Source of the DNA: Meridianimarinicoccus sp044221805
Lineage (GTDB): Bacteria; Pseudomonadota; Alphaproteobacteria; Rhodobacterales; Rhodobacteraceae
Assembly (NCBI GenBank): GCA_044221805.1
Contig: JBGAOK010000001.1
Location: forward strand, 62,001-126,000
DNA: 64,000 nt
Reading direction: 5' to 3'
Numbering within the stretch: position 1 is the stretch's first letter; each line of letters opens with the position of its first letter. Positions 43,216-50,906 of this stretch are shown here, piece by piece. Below the pieces are notes generated by a model, which worked only from the letters and a program-made list of their open reading frames with translations, ran no database searches and had not been told where the DNA came from. The translations under genes and the position numbers were made by a program.

Positions 43216-44019
43216 TCAGAATCGGTAGCCGACCATGATCGAGGCCGAAGACTGGCTGGTTTCCTGCACCACCGGGCTGTCGGCGGCATCGCCGAGCAGT
43301 TCCGATACCCCGACCTGACCGCGCATGATCCAGTGATCGTTCAGGAAATAGGTGGCCGAGAGTTCCACCCCGACGCTGCTCAGTCCGGCGCCGGCATCGT
43401 ATTCCGGCAGGCCGGACGCTGCCGACTGCGCCGTGGTCACCCCGAAATAGGCTTCCATGTACCTGTCGTCGGCCCACATCGCCGTTACGCTGGCCGCAAG
43501 CATGACCTCGCCCAGCGGGCGCGAGACCTCGGCCCCGAACTTGCCGGTCAGACCCTCGCTGCCGTCGAAGGTCCTGCTCAGATCGGCGAACAGGTTGACC
43601 GGCCCGGCGGTGTAGTCGACGCCGAAGCCGACGCCCAGACCGCCGTCGATGTCGCCGAGCCCGTCCAGATGGTCGGACTCGCTTTCCTTGCGGCCCCAGT
43701 CATAGCCCAGCCCGGCGGTCAGCGTCAGTGGCCCGGTCTCGTAGATGTCGTACTGGATGCCGGTGATGTCGACGGTGGCCCGGTTGCCATAGGTGATCAG
43801 GAAGAACGGCAACGCGCTGGTCTTGTAGTCCTTCGCGCCCTCGAACACCGGGGATCGCATGACCGCGGCGCCGAGGATGTAGTTCAGCCCGCTGCTGTCC
43901 TCGTCCGGTCCGAAATCCTGCGCGGGCGCCCGGTGCGCGACCAGCGTCCACGGGGCGGCGAGGCACAGCACCACCGGCGGCAGCAGGCGGAGGCTGCGCT
44001 GTCCTTGCGTCCTGGTCAT
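43216..44019 (-). CDS. MipA/OmpV family outer-membrane protein
   Basis: This 267-residue protein has an N-terminal signal peptide ending near APAQD. The MipA/OmpV beta-barrel pattern follows: LNYILGAAVMRSPVFEGAKDYKTSALPFF, GLGYDWGRKESESDHL, and a C-terminal aromatic ending, ASIMVGYRF (final Phe as recognised by BamA). Family members act as scaffolds or channels in the outer membrane. First gene of the pump operon, 10 bp before the adaptor. It may substitute for the missing TolC-type channel, although that would be unusual. Confidence 0.93.
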   Translation of the reverse strand: MTRTQGQRSLRLLPPVVLCLAAPWTLVAHRAPAQDFGPDEDSSGLNYILGAAVMRSPVFEGAKDYKTSALPFFLITYGNRATVDITGIQYDIYETGPLTLTAGLGYDWGRKESESDHLDGLGDIDGGLGVGFGVDYTAGPVNLFADLSRTFDGSEGLTGKFGAEVSRPLGEVMLAASVTAMWADDRYMEAYFGVTTAQSAASGLPEYDAGAGLSSVGVELSATYFLNDHWIMRGQVGVSELLGDAADSPVVQETSQSSASIMVGYRF

Positions 44020-44635
44020 CGGTCAGTCTCCAGAAGGGTTGAGGCTGACACAAAGGAAACGCAGCCAACGCCCGAGCTATGGACCACCGGACAGTTTCGC
44101 AGGGTTTTGAATTGTTGAGAATTGTTGCCGGGCCGCCGGCGAGGGGCCGCAGCGCCCGGCCCGCACGGCAACGTGCAGATGGCGTGGCCGCAGGACCGCG
44201 CGGCGGGTCCGTCGCTTGCCTGCCCTCCGGCGGGCCGGAACCGGGTGACCATCACCGGGCCGGTGAGCTATCCTTTCGGACCCACAGGCGCCGGTCCCAG
44301 AGCAGGATGATGCGGCGGCTGCCAGTCAGCCGGAAGACCCTGCGGACGCAACCAGGCGCGCCGGATCCGGTCCCGGCCGAGAGGCCGCGCGCTCCCCGTG
44401 GGCCGAAGTTCGACCCGTTCGGGCCGTCACTGAAGATGCCGATCGCCGAGGCCGCGCCGGGACGGTTGTCTGGACGCCGGCGGGCGGCGTGCGCAACGGC
44501 TGGTGGCTCCGCGAGCGAGCCTGCGATGGCCTGCGCGATCGAGGGCCCATCCCTGGCGCGCAGGGTCTGGCCATGGGATCAAGCACCGAGCGAGGACCGT
44601 GGCCACGGAAACCGAAGGCCATCCGGCCGGACCGG
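44020..44635. other. 616-bp spacer upstream of the pump operon
   Basis: No recognisable gene is present. The first ~110 bp next to mipA are AT-richer and hold its promoter region with a tandem repeat (44109-44127). The remainder is GC-rich and open in several frames without a family match. It also forms the 3' flank of the acyl-transfer operon, but no strong terminator stem was identified by eye. Confidence 0.5.
44109..44127. promoter_or_regulatory. Tandem 10-bp repeat, OmpR-type binding site candidate
   Basis: GAATTGTTGA is followed directly by GAATTGTTG, a direct repeat at one helical turn (10 bp). It lies 90-108 bp upstream of the mipA start in an AT-rich spot. OmpR-family regulators bind such tandem half-sites as dimers, and the operon encodes one. 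Autoregulation is inferred. Confidence 0.5.
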
Positions 44636-45817
44636 TCAGCGCAGCCGTTCATCCACGAAGCGTTCGATCTTCGCGGTGTTCATGCTGAGGCGATAGTTCG
44701 ACACCATGATCGGACCCGACAGGATGTCGGCCAGCGGCTCGGCCAGGGAATAGGGGCCGCCGGTCGCATAGCCCCGCAGCCCGACCAGCCCGAGGGCGCC
44801 GACGCAGATCGACACTGCGAGTTCCGAGCAGTTGACCTTCAGCCGGTTGATCTGTGCCGAGAGGCCGAAGCCCATGTCGGTGGCCTGTTCGCGGGTCTCG
44901 TAGGACGCGATGGCCTGGCGGATCAGCGCATTCATCATGTGGTGGCGGTCGACCAGCCGGGTCAGCTCGTACTGGGCGACCTGGCCGGTGCCGCCCGCCG
45001 GGTCGGTCTCGGCGGCGACGAAGCGGCGGGTGCGGTCCAGCGCCGTCCAGACGATCCCGGACCACAGGGCCGACCAGAAGATGTGGATCGAGGGCGTCAT
45101 GGTCTGCCGCGCGATGGCGCCGAAATCGGCCGAGAAGATCGCCTCGGGGGCGAAGCGGATGGTGAAGGTCCAGGGCCCGTTCAGGATGCCCCGCATCCCC
45201 ATCAGGGACATGTCGCGGCCCATCTCGAAGGCGGCCCGGTCGACTTCGGCGGCGATCAGCACCTGCTTCTTCCGCCCGCCCGCGCCGATCTGGTTCGCGG
45301 TGACGAGGATCAGGTCGGCATGGTCCACATACGAGACGTTGGGGCTTTCCTTCACCACCTTGAGACGGTCGTCGCCATCGGGTTCGATGCCGCAGACCGA
45401 GGTCAGGATGTCGCCGCCCGGCCCCTTCTCCGACGTGCCCGAGGCGATCAGCAGCTGGTCCGCCAGCATCCGCTGCTGCAGGGCATCGAACCACGGCGTC
45501 GCGGCGGCATGGACCGAGAGGCTGAGCGCCTGGCTCATGTGCATGGCATAGACCAGCCCCGCCGAGCCGGATTGCCGGGCGATCTCGTGGGTGATGGCCG
45601 CGATGGCGGCGACGTCCAGTTCCGGCCCGCCAAGCCGCTGCGGCACGCAGACCGCCAGCAGTTCCGACCGCCGCATCTCGGCCAGCAGGGCATCGCAATG
45701 GGCCTTCTCGCGGCCGGGTCCGGGCTTGACCGCGATCCTTTCGGACAGGGTCGCGGCGCGGTCGATGTAGAGGCGCGCATGATCCGCCTGCGCCGTGTCA
45801 TCCCCGTGAAACGTCAT
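44636..45817 (-). CDS. Acyl-CoA dehydrogenase-like flavoprotein
   Basis: This 393-residue protein follows the acyl-CoA dehydrogenase fold: an N-terminal helical domain, a middle beta domain (VDHADLILVTANQ, MGMRGILNGPWTF) and a C-terminal helical bundle with LGLVGLRGYATGGPYSLAEPLADILSG. The usual catalytic Glu context (for example YEGTSE) is not obvious. In known systems, relatives oxidise acyl or aminoacyl groups bound to carrier proteins, such as prolyl to pyrrolyl. It is the last gene of the operon with an AMP ligase and carrier protein, 37 bp after the MBOAT gene. It probably modifies the carrier-bound cargo. ATG 45817 has AAGGGGG upstream. Confidence 0.8.
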   Translation of the reverse strand: MTFHGDDTAQADHARLYIDRAATLSERIAVKPGPGREKAHCDALLAEMRRSELLAVCVPQRLGGPELDVAAIAAITHEIARQSGSAGLVYAMHMSQALSLSVHAAATPWFDALQQRMLADQLLIASGTSEKGPGGDILTSVCGIEPDGDDRLKVVKESPNVSYVDHADLILVTANQIGAGGRKKQVLIAAEVDRAAFEMGRDMSLMGMRGILNGPWTFTIRFAPEAIFSADFGAIARQTMTPSIHIFWSALWSGIVWTALDRTRRFVAAETDPAGGTGQVAQYELTRLVDRHHMMNALIRQAIASYETREQATDMGFGLSAQINRLKVNCSELAVSICVGALGLVGLRGYATGGPYSLAEPLADILSGPIMVSNYRLSMNTAKIERFVDERLR

Positions 45818-45854
45818 GATCGAAGCCCCCTTCGTGCTTCCGTACCGCCCAACC

Positions 45855-47054
45855 TCAAACCGCAATCCCGAACGCAGCCAGGATCAGACCCAGCGAGGCC
45901 GTCACCGGGGCCTGGCCGTAGAGCGCGGTGAACGCCCCGCCGAGGGCGACGTAGCCCATGGTCATCGCCCATCCGGCCGCCTGACCCGCCCGGGTCTTCA
46001 TCGCGGTGATCTTCCGCTTCATCGCGAAGCGCCCCCAGAACAGCAGGAAGGCCAGCCCGGCGCCGTGCCAGAGGCCCCACAGCACCCAGTGCGGGCTGGC
46101 CGAATGCCACAGGCCCATGGCGGCGAAGGTGGCGATCACCGCCCAGTAGGGATTCCGCGTCCAGCCGATCATCGGCATGTAGACATAGGCCCGGCACCAG
46201 TTGGCCAGCGTCATGTGCCAGCGCTGCCAGAACTTCTGCAGGCTGGTGGCGAGGAAGGGCAGGTTGAAGTTCTCCATGATCCGCAGGCCGAACAGCCGCG
46301 ACGATCCGATGGCGATGTCCGAATAGGCCGAGAAATCCAGATAGACATAGGCCAGTGTGAGCAGCAGCGCCGCCCAGACCCGGTACGGCGGCAGCGCGCC
46401 CGGATCGGCGGACAGCGCAAGAAGCCCGCCCCCCGACACGTTCGACAGCAGCTCCAGCACCAGCACGCCCAGAAAGAACTTCTTGCACAGCCCGATCGCG
46501 ATCCGCAGCACGCCTTCGACGATGAAACGCCACGCGAAGGCCTGATCGCGGCGTTCGGCCAGATAGTGGTCGAAGCGCTCGATCGGGCCGGCCGTGAAGA
46601 TCGGCGCCAGGAACAGCCAGGCGGCGAAGTCGCCGGGCCCGTGAGGCGGAAAGTTGCCCCGGCGCATCTCGATCACATAATGCAGAAGCTTGAAGCTGAA
46701 ATAGCTGACCCCCAGCGGGATCGCCACGTCGAGGAAGCTGCCCTGACCGCCAAGGGCAGTGGCCAGCGCGGGCAGGTACTTGGCCCAGACGAAATAAACC
46801 AGCACCAGCCATGCTGGCCAGGCCGAGCGGGCAGCGCGGATCACCCATGCCGGCCAGCGCTGGGGGTCGAGCCGGAAACCCGCGAAGACCAGCGTGGCCA
46901 GCGCCAGCATCAGGACCAGATCGTTCCGGGCGAAATGGCCGATCAGCACGAGGCTCGTCAGGGCCAGAAGCCAGGTCCGCCAGGACGCGGGGGCCAGCCA
47001 GTACAGCATGGGGACCAGGACCAGAAAGTACCACCATTCCGCGGTCTGGATCAT
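45855..47054 (-). CDS. MBOAT O-acyltransferase, DltB/AlgI-like
   Basis: This 399-residue polytopic membrane acyltransferase has about 11 helices. It carries the core IPLGVSYFSFKLLHYVIEMRRG and FLDFSAYSDIAIGSSRLFG-type segments (here YLDFSAYSDIAIG), LPFLATSLQKFWQRWHMTLANW, and the catalytic-His region MGLWHSASPHWVLWGLWHG. MBOAT proteins of this class take an acyl thioester from the cytosol and pass the acyl group across the membrane. The C-terminus (LILAAFGIAV) lacks the F-x-Y-x-x-F shuttle that many Gram-negative relatives carry. That motif is on the microprotein encoded 4 bp upstream (47059-47259). This matches the DltB arrangement more than AlgI. Confidence 0.93.
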   Translation of the reverse strand: MIQTAEWWYFLVLVPMLYWLAPASWRTWLLALTSLVLIGHFARNDLVLMLALATLVFAGFRLDPQRWPAWVIRAARSAWPAWLVLVYFVWAKYLPALATALGGQGSFLDVAIPLGVSYFSFKLLHYVIEMRRGNFPPHGPGDFAAWLFLAPIFTAGPIERFDHYLAERRDQAFAWRFIVEGVLRIAIGLCKKFFLGVLVLELLSNVSGGGLLALSADPGALPPYRVWAALLLTLAYVYLDFSAYSDIAIGSSRLFGLRIMENFNLPFLATSLQKFWQRWHMTLANWCRAYVYMPMIGWTRNPYWAVIATFAAMGLWHSASPHWVLWGLWHGAGLAFLLFWGRFAMKRKITAMKTRAGQAAGWAMTMGYVALGGAFTALYGQAPVTASLGLILAAFGIAV

Positions 47055-47058
47055 CGGT

Positions 47059-47259
47059 TCAGAACCCCTGATACTTGAACGGGCTCACGTTGCCCGCCAC
47101 TGCCACGAGTTCCAGCAGCGCGGGCATCAGCGCCAGCCCCAGGGCAAGGCCGAGCACCACCCGCCCGGCCAGACGCGCCCAATGGAGCCCCGGCCGGCAA
47201 TCCGCGATCCGGTCGGCCTCGGATGGGATGCCGGGCACCATGCGGCCGCTGTCGGTCAC
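47059..47259 (-). CDS. Single-pass microprotein with acyl-shuttle C-terminus (DltX-like)
   Basis: This 66-residue protein starts at GTG 47259, overlapping the SGNH gene stop (GTGA), and stops 4 bp before the MBOAT ATG. Residues 1-28 are polar with several Arg. Residues ~30-54 (LAGRVVLGLALGLALMPALL then ELVAVA) form one membrane helix, so N-in/C-out is expected. The chain ends exactly in FKYQGF. In the Dlt pathway, the microprotein DltX ends in an F-x-Y-x-x-F hexapeptide. Its Tyr receives the acyl group from the MBOAT outside the membrane and hands it to DltD. Tyr63 is the predicted acceptor here. The gene is easily missed because of its size and GTG start. Confidence 0.8.
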   Translation of the reverse strand: MTDSGRMVPGIPSEADRIADCRPGLHWARLAGRVVLGLALGLALMPALLELVAVAGNVSPFKYQGF

Positions 47260-48368
47260 GGTGCGCCCCCGACCTGCCGGGCCAGCGGCACCAGATGCGC
47301 CAGGATGCGGTCCTGACAGGCGACCTGCGGATCGCCCTCGCGGATGTGCAGCACGTCGAAATAATCGCCGGGGGCCAATGCCGCCTCGCTGACCGCGGGC
47401 CAGAACGGCACGCCGGCCCGGGCGGCGAGCGCCACGATCTCGTTCCGGAACAGCGCGGCGTCGGACGCGATGGCAGGGTCCTGCAGGAACTCCGGCGACA
47501 ACGGTTCCTCGACAAAGGCGACGGTGATCCCGGGCACGGCCTGAAGCCGCCGCAGGATCCGTTCGGACAGGGCATGGAAGTCTTCGCGCCCGGCCATCCC
47601 GGCAGAAATCGCCGCCCTGAGACCGTCGACCTGTTTCGGACCCGGGGCAGTGCCGCGCGCATAGCTGTCTGCATCGCGCTGCGCCGGCCGGCGCAGCGCG
47701 AGGCGCAGCAGGCTTTTCGGCGCGTTCAGGGCCACGAAGTCGCGATGTTCGACGGCCCAGACCGGCACGGGCTTTGACGGCGCCGCACCGAGCGCGGCGA
47801 GTTCCGCATCGGCCCATGCTGACGCCAGAGGGATGCGGCTGGCCTTGTCGCTGTGCAGCATCCGGTCCTGGGTCCAGGCGACGCGGGTCATCCCCATGCC
47901 GATGACGACAATCACCGGTGCGGCCTCGGCAGGCCGGTCGGACAGGGCAGTCTCGAGCAGCCGCAACTGGTCCAGCGGGCTTTGCAGCGGCGTCGCCAGA
48001 ATGCGCAGATCCCAGTCCCGGGAGCTGCCGACGGACAACCCCCGATCCAGCCGCTCTCCTTCCGCGATCATCTGGGCAACGGTCGAGGATCCCAGAAAGA
48101 CAACTGTGGGCGAGCGGCCGTTGTCCTCGCGCATCCGCAGCGCCTCGACCAGGGCGAAGGCGTCCGCATCCCGGCCGGATCGGGGCACGAACGCTCCCAT
48201 CGGCCCCGCCATGGTCTCGGGACTGAACAGCCAGACGGTCACGCCCGAGACGCCGGTGAACACCCCCAGCATGATCCAGAGCGACAGCGCCGACAGGTCG
48301 GTGACGCCCGCCCAGAACTCGCCCCAGGTGCGGCGCAGCGCGGCCACGGTCGCGGCGGTGCCGGTCAT
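47256..48368 (-). CDS. Membrane-anchored SGNH acyltransferase, DltD-like
   Basis: This 370-residue protein has one N-terminal membrane helix (residues ~28-48) and a large extracytoplasmic domain. The nucleophile block is VVFLGSSTVAQM (Gly93-Ser94-Ser95), comparable to the GSS of DltD. The likely Asp-His pair is D338-x-x-H341 in FDVLHI. VIVVIGMGMTRVAW may supply the oxyanion strand. DltD-like proteins take the acyl group from the shuttle Tyr to Ser and transfer it to the surface polymer. The start ATG 48368 overlaps the ligase stop (ATGA); the stop overlaps the microprotein start. The acceptor polymer in this bacterium is unknown, since teichoic acids are absent from Gram-negatives. Confidence 0.8.
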   Translation of the reverse strand: MTGTAATVAALRRTWGEFWAGVTDLSALSLWIMLGVFTGVSGVTVWLFSPETMAGPMGAFVPRSGRDADAFALVEALRMREDNGRSPTVVFLGSSTVAQMIAEGERLDRGLSVGSSRDWDLRILATPLQSPLDQLRLLETALSDRPAEAAPVIVVIGMGMTRVAWTQDRMLHSDKASRIPLASAWADAELAALGAAPSKPVPVWAVEHRDFVALNAPKSLLRLALRRPAQRDADSYARGTAPGPKQVDGLRAAISAGMAGREDFHALSERILRRLQAVPGITVAFVEEPLSPEFLQDPAIASDAALFRNEIVALAARAGVPFWPAVSEAALAPGDYFDVLHIREGDPQVACQDRILAHLVPLARQVGGAP

Positions 48369-49978
48369 GGCCGGCCTTCCGCGGCGCGCGTCAGGGCCGG
48401 ATAGTCCACCTTGCCGCTGCGGGTCCGGGGCAGGGCGTCGAACACCAGCCAGCGCCGCGGCTGCATGTGCTGGCTCATGGTCTGGCGCGCGGCGGCCCTG
48501 AGCCGGCCCACCAGGTCCGCCTCGGACAGCCACGCGCCGGCCGAGGTTCCGGTGTCGCCCGCCGCCCCTGCCGGAAGCGCTTTCGGGATGGGCATCGGCA
48601 CGGGTGCCGGCGCGACCGTGGCGCCGGCGGCCCGCTTCGGCACGATGCAGGCGACGATCATGTCGCCCAGCACGTCATGGGGCAGGGCGATCACGCCGGC
48701 ATCGGCGACCAGCCCACTGTCCAGAAGCAGCGCCTCGATCTCGTCCGGCGAGACCCGTATCCCCATTGATTTCATCTGCCGGTCGCGGCGGCCGTGAATG
48801 CGCAGCAACCCGTCCGACCCGACCCGGCCCAGGTCGCCGGTATGGACCACCTGCCCGGAACCACCGGCGGGGTCGTGGCGCAGCACCTCGGCCGTCCGTC
48901 CGGGGTCGTTCCAGTAGCCCAGGAAGGTCCCGAGGCCGCGATGGACGATCTCGCCTTCCTCTTCCGGGGCGGCCGGCGTTCCGTCCGGCCGCAGCACCGC
49001 CAGCGTGACCCCGGGCACCGCATGGCCGACGGCGTCGGGCGCCTGCCGGGCCAGCGCGACCGGCAGAGAGGCGCTGCGGTAGGTCTCGGTCAGGCCGTAA
49101 TTGAGCGAGACCGCGGCTTCGGGAAACAGCTCCAGCATTTGTTCGAACACCCGGGCCGGAATCTTCGACCCGGTGTTGGTGATCAGCCGGATGCTCGACC
49201 GGTCAGTCTCGCGGATCGGCGCGAGGCCAGCCGTGAGATCGCCGAACACCGCCGGGACGCCGGCAAGGACCGTGGGCCGGTGCCGGGCCAAGGCCTCGCA
49301 GAGGCCGAAGCCGGTGCGGGGCAAGGGCAGCACCAGCGGCATGCCCTGCAGCAGGCAGGACAGCGCCTGGCCCCAGCCATAATCGAAAGCGAAGGGCACC
49401 GGGCAGAGGATCCGGTCTTGGTCGGTGTAGCCCAGAAACCGTCCCAGGCTTTCCGAGCAGGCCAGCAGCGTCGCCCCGGACTGGGTCACCCCCTTGGGGC
49501 GGCCGGACGAGCCCGAGGTGAAGACGATCGATCCCGGGCCGTCCCCGGGCCGCGCGGCCGGCATCGGACCCTGGACGGGCACCGGATCGCCGCTCGCCGG
49601 CACAAGTTCCCGCAGGTCGACCCGGGGAAGATCCTCGAGGCCGCGCAACGGGCTGTCGGTGACGACCAGCGCGGCATCGGTGGTGCGCTGCGCATGGGTC
49701 AGGTGGGCGGGCGGGCTGTCCTGGTGGATCAGTGCCGGGATCGCGCCCCGGTGCCAGATGCCCAGGACCCAGGCCAGCATCTCCGCCGCCGGATGGCAGG
49801 CGACCAGCACCCGGTCGCCCGGCTGCAGGCCGAAGCCGGCGTCCAGCGTGGCGGCCGCATCCACCGCGGCGCGCCTCAGATCGGCGAAGCGCCAGACCTG
49901 CGCGCCCTGAAACACCGCCTCGTCGCCCGCGCGTCGGGATGCGATCCGGTCGAAGCGATCCCAGAGCGCATTGGCCAT
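48365..49978 (-). CDS. AMP-forming acyl/aminoacyl ligase, DltA-like role
   Basis: This 537-residue ANL-superfamily ligase has the P-loop IVFTSGSSGRPKGV (residues 151-164) and the substrate-pocket region YGLTETYRS. Its ATP-binding HTGDLGRV and hinge GRRDRQMKSMGIRVSPDEIE follow, and the catalytic Lys523 is in RTRSGKVDY. It activates a carboxylic or amino acid as adenylate and loads it on the carrier protein. The closest architecture I recall is the ligase of exosortase A-associated exopolysaccharide loci, which also sits with a PLP decarboxylase and an acyl carrier. An Ala/Pro-rich insert (~450-485) is unusual. ATG 49978 follows the sulfotransferase stop by 4 bp. Confidence 0.9.
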   Translation of the reverse strand: MANALWDRFDRIASRRAGDEAVFQGAQVWRFADLRRAAVDAAATLDAGFGLQPGDRVLVACHPAAEMLAWVLGIWHRGAIPALIHQDSPPAHLTHAQRTTDAALVVTDSPLRGLEDLPRVDLRELVPASGDPVPVQGPMPAARPGDGPGSIVFTSGSSGRPKGVTQSGATLLACSESLGRFLGYTDQDRILCPVPFAFDYGWGQALSCLLQGMPLVLPLPRTGFGLCEALARHRPTVLAGVPAVFGDLTAGLAPIRETDRSSIRLITNTGSKIPARVFEQMLELFPEAAVSLNYGLTETYRSASLPVALARQAPDAVGHAVPGVTLAVLRPDGTPAAPEEEGEIVHRGLGTFLGYWNDPGRTAEVLRHDPAGGSGQVVHTGDLGRVGSDGLLRIHGRRDRQMKSMGIRVSPDEIEALLLDSGLVADAGVIALPHDVLGDMIVACIVPKRAAGATVAPAPVPMPIPKALPAGAAGDTGTSAGAWLSEADLVGRLRAAARQTMSQHMQPRRWLVFDALPRTRSGKVDYPALTRAAEGRP

Positions 49979-49982
49979 CCGG

Positions 49983-50906
49983 CTAGCCCTCGGACCTTGA
50001 GGTGTTCCACTTCATGCTCGCGGCCATCGCGAACTGGCGGACCGCATCATCGCGGGACGGCAGGCGTGGCACCTTCGGCACCTCGTAGCCCTGCGCCTGC
50101 ATCATCGGGGCAAGGATCGGCACGATCCGCGCCTGGGCCGCCCGCGGCAGCCGCTTGCGCCAGGCGTTCGGTTCCGGCGGCCGGATGCCCCGGGTCTGGT
50201 TGACCCGGAAATCCCCCAGCCCGATCCGGGGTTGCATGCTGAAGGCGACATCTGCCAGCCGGGCGCCGTCGCCGTCCGCGACCCCGATCCAGGCCAGCAA
50301 GCCGGAGAGCGTTTCGCCGGGTGCGGCGACGAGGTCTTCATAGCGCAGCCGGAACACCGCATCGCCGCGGCGTGCCGCAAAACCTTCCAGCGCCGCGGCG
50401 CGGTCCACCCAGGCGCGGGCGAGGCCTTCGAACCGGTCCGGATAGCGGGCGGTGGCCGCCGCCAGATCGGACAGTTGGGCGCCCATCTCGGCGTCAAGGT
50501 CCAGGTTCGACGCGATCACGTCCAGGGGATTGCGCGTGAGCGCGATGAAGCGTGCGTGCCCGTGCAGCAGCACCTCGATGGTTTCCAGATGGAAGATGTC
50601 GTTTCCGGTCTTCTCGACACAGACCGGGGCGCCGGCGGCGATCCGGTTGTGGAAGCCGAGCACCAGATCGCGCAGCGGCGCGATGACATCCTCGGCTGGA
50701 ATGCCGACGAAGGCGAGCCCGCTCAGCACCCCGATGGGCGGGCCTTCCACGGCGGTCTGTTCGGACAGGAAGCGGCTGGCCGCGGTCAGCAGATGGGTTT
50801 CGGGCGGGCAGGAGATCTCCGGATGTGCGTCCAGCAGACGGGCCAGCAGCGTGGTCCCCGACCGCGGGAAGCCGAGCACCACCACGAAGGCGGGCGGCAC
50901 GCTCAT
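49983..50906 (-). CDS. Sulfotransferase family protein
   Basis: This 307-residue protein has the PAPS 5'-phosphosulfate loop VVVLGFPRSGTTLLARLLDAHP (residues ~8-29). The 3'-phosphate motif is ARFIALTRNPLDVIASNL, followed by RLRYEDLVAAPGETLSGLLAWIG. These are the sulfotransferase_3-type landmarks, so transfer of sulfate from PAPS to a hydroxyl or amine is predicted. The ATG overlaps the decarboxylase stop (ATGA). Its presence inside the acyl-transfer operon means either the cargo or the polymer is also sulfated. It is cytosolic, with no membrane helix. Confidence 0.88.
   Translation of the reverse strand: MSVPPAFVVVLGFPRSGTTLLARLLDAHPEISCPPETHLLTAASRFLSEQTAVEGPPIGVLSGLAFVGIPAEDVIAPLRDLVLGFHNRIAAGAPVCVEKTGNDIFHLETIEVLLHGHARFIALTRNPLDVIASNLDLDAEMGAQLSDLAAATARYPDRFEGLARAWVDRAAALEGFAARRGDAVFRLRYEDLVAAPGETLSGLLAWIGVADGDGARLADVAFSMQPRIGLGDFRVNQTRGIRPPEPNAWRKRLPRAAQARIVPILAPMMQAQGYEVPKVPRLPSRDDAVRQFAMAASMKWNTSRSEG

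Noticed and set aside
45855..47054. Reading the MBOAT operon as an alginate-type acetylation system
   Set aside because: AlgI systems use acetyl-CoA-type donors and AlgJ/AlgX partners. Here a ligase, carrier protein and separate shuttle microprotein favour a Dlt-like scheme.
47256..48533. Longer SGNH protein starting at 48533
   Set aside because: The extra codons lie inside the ligase gene. ATG 48368 has the ATGA overlap typical of this operon.
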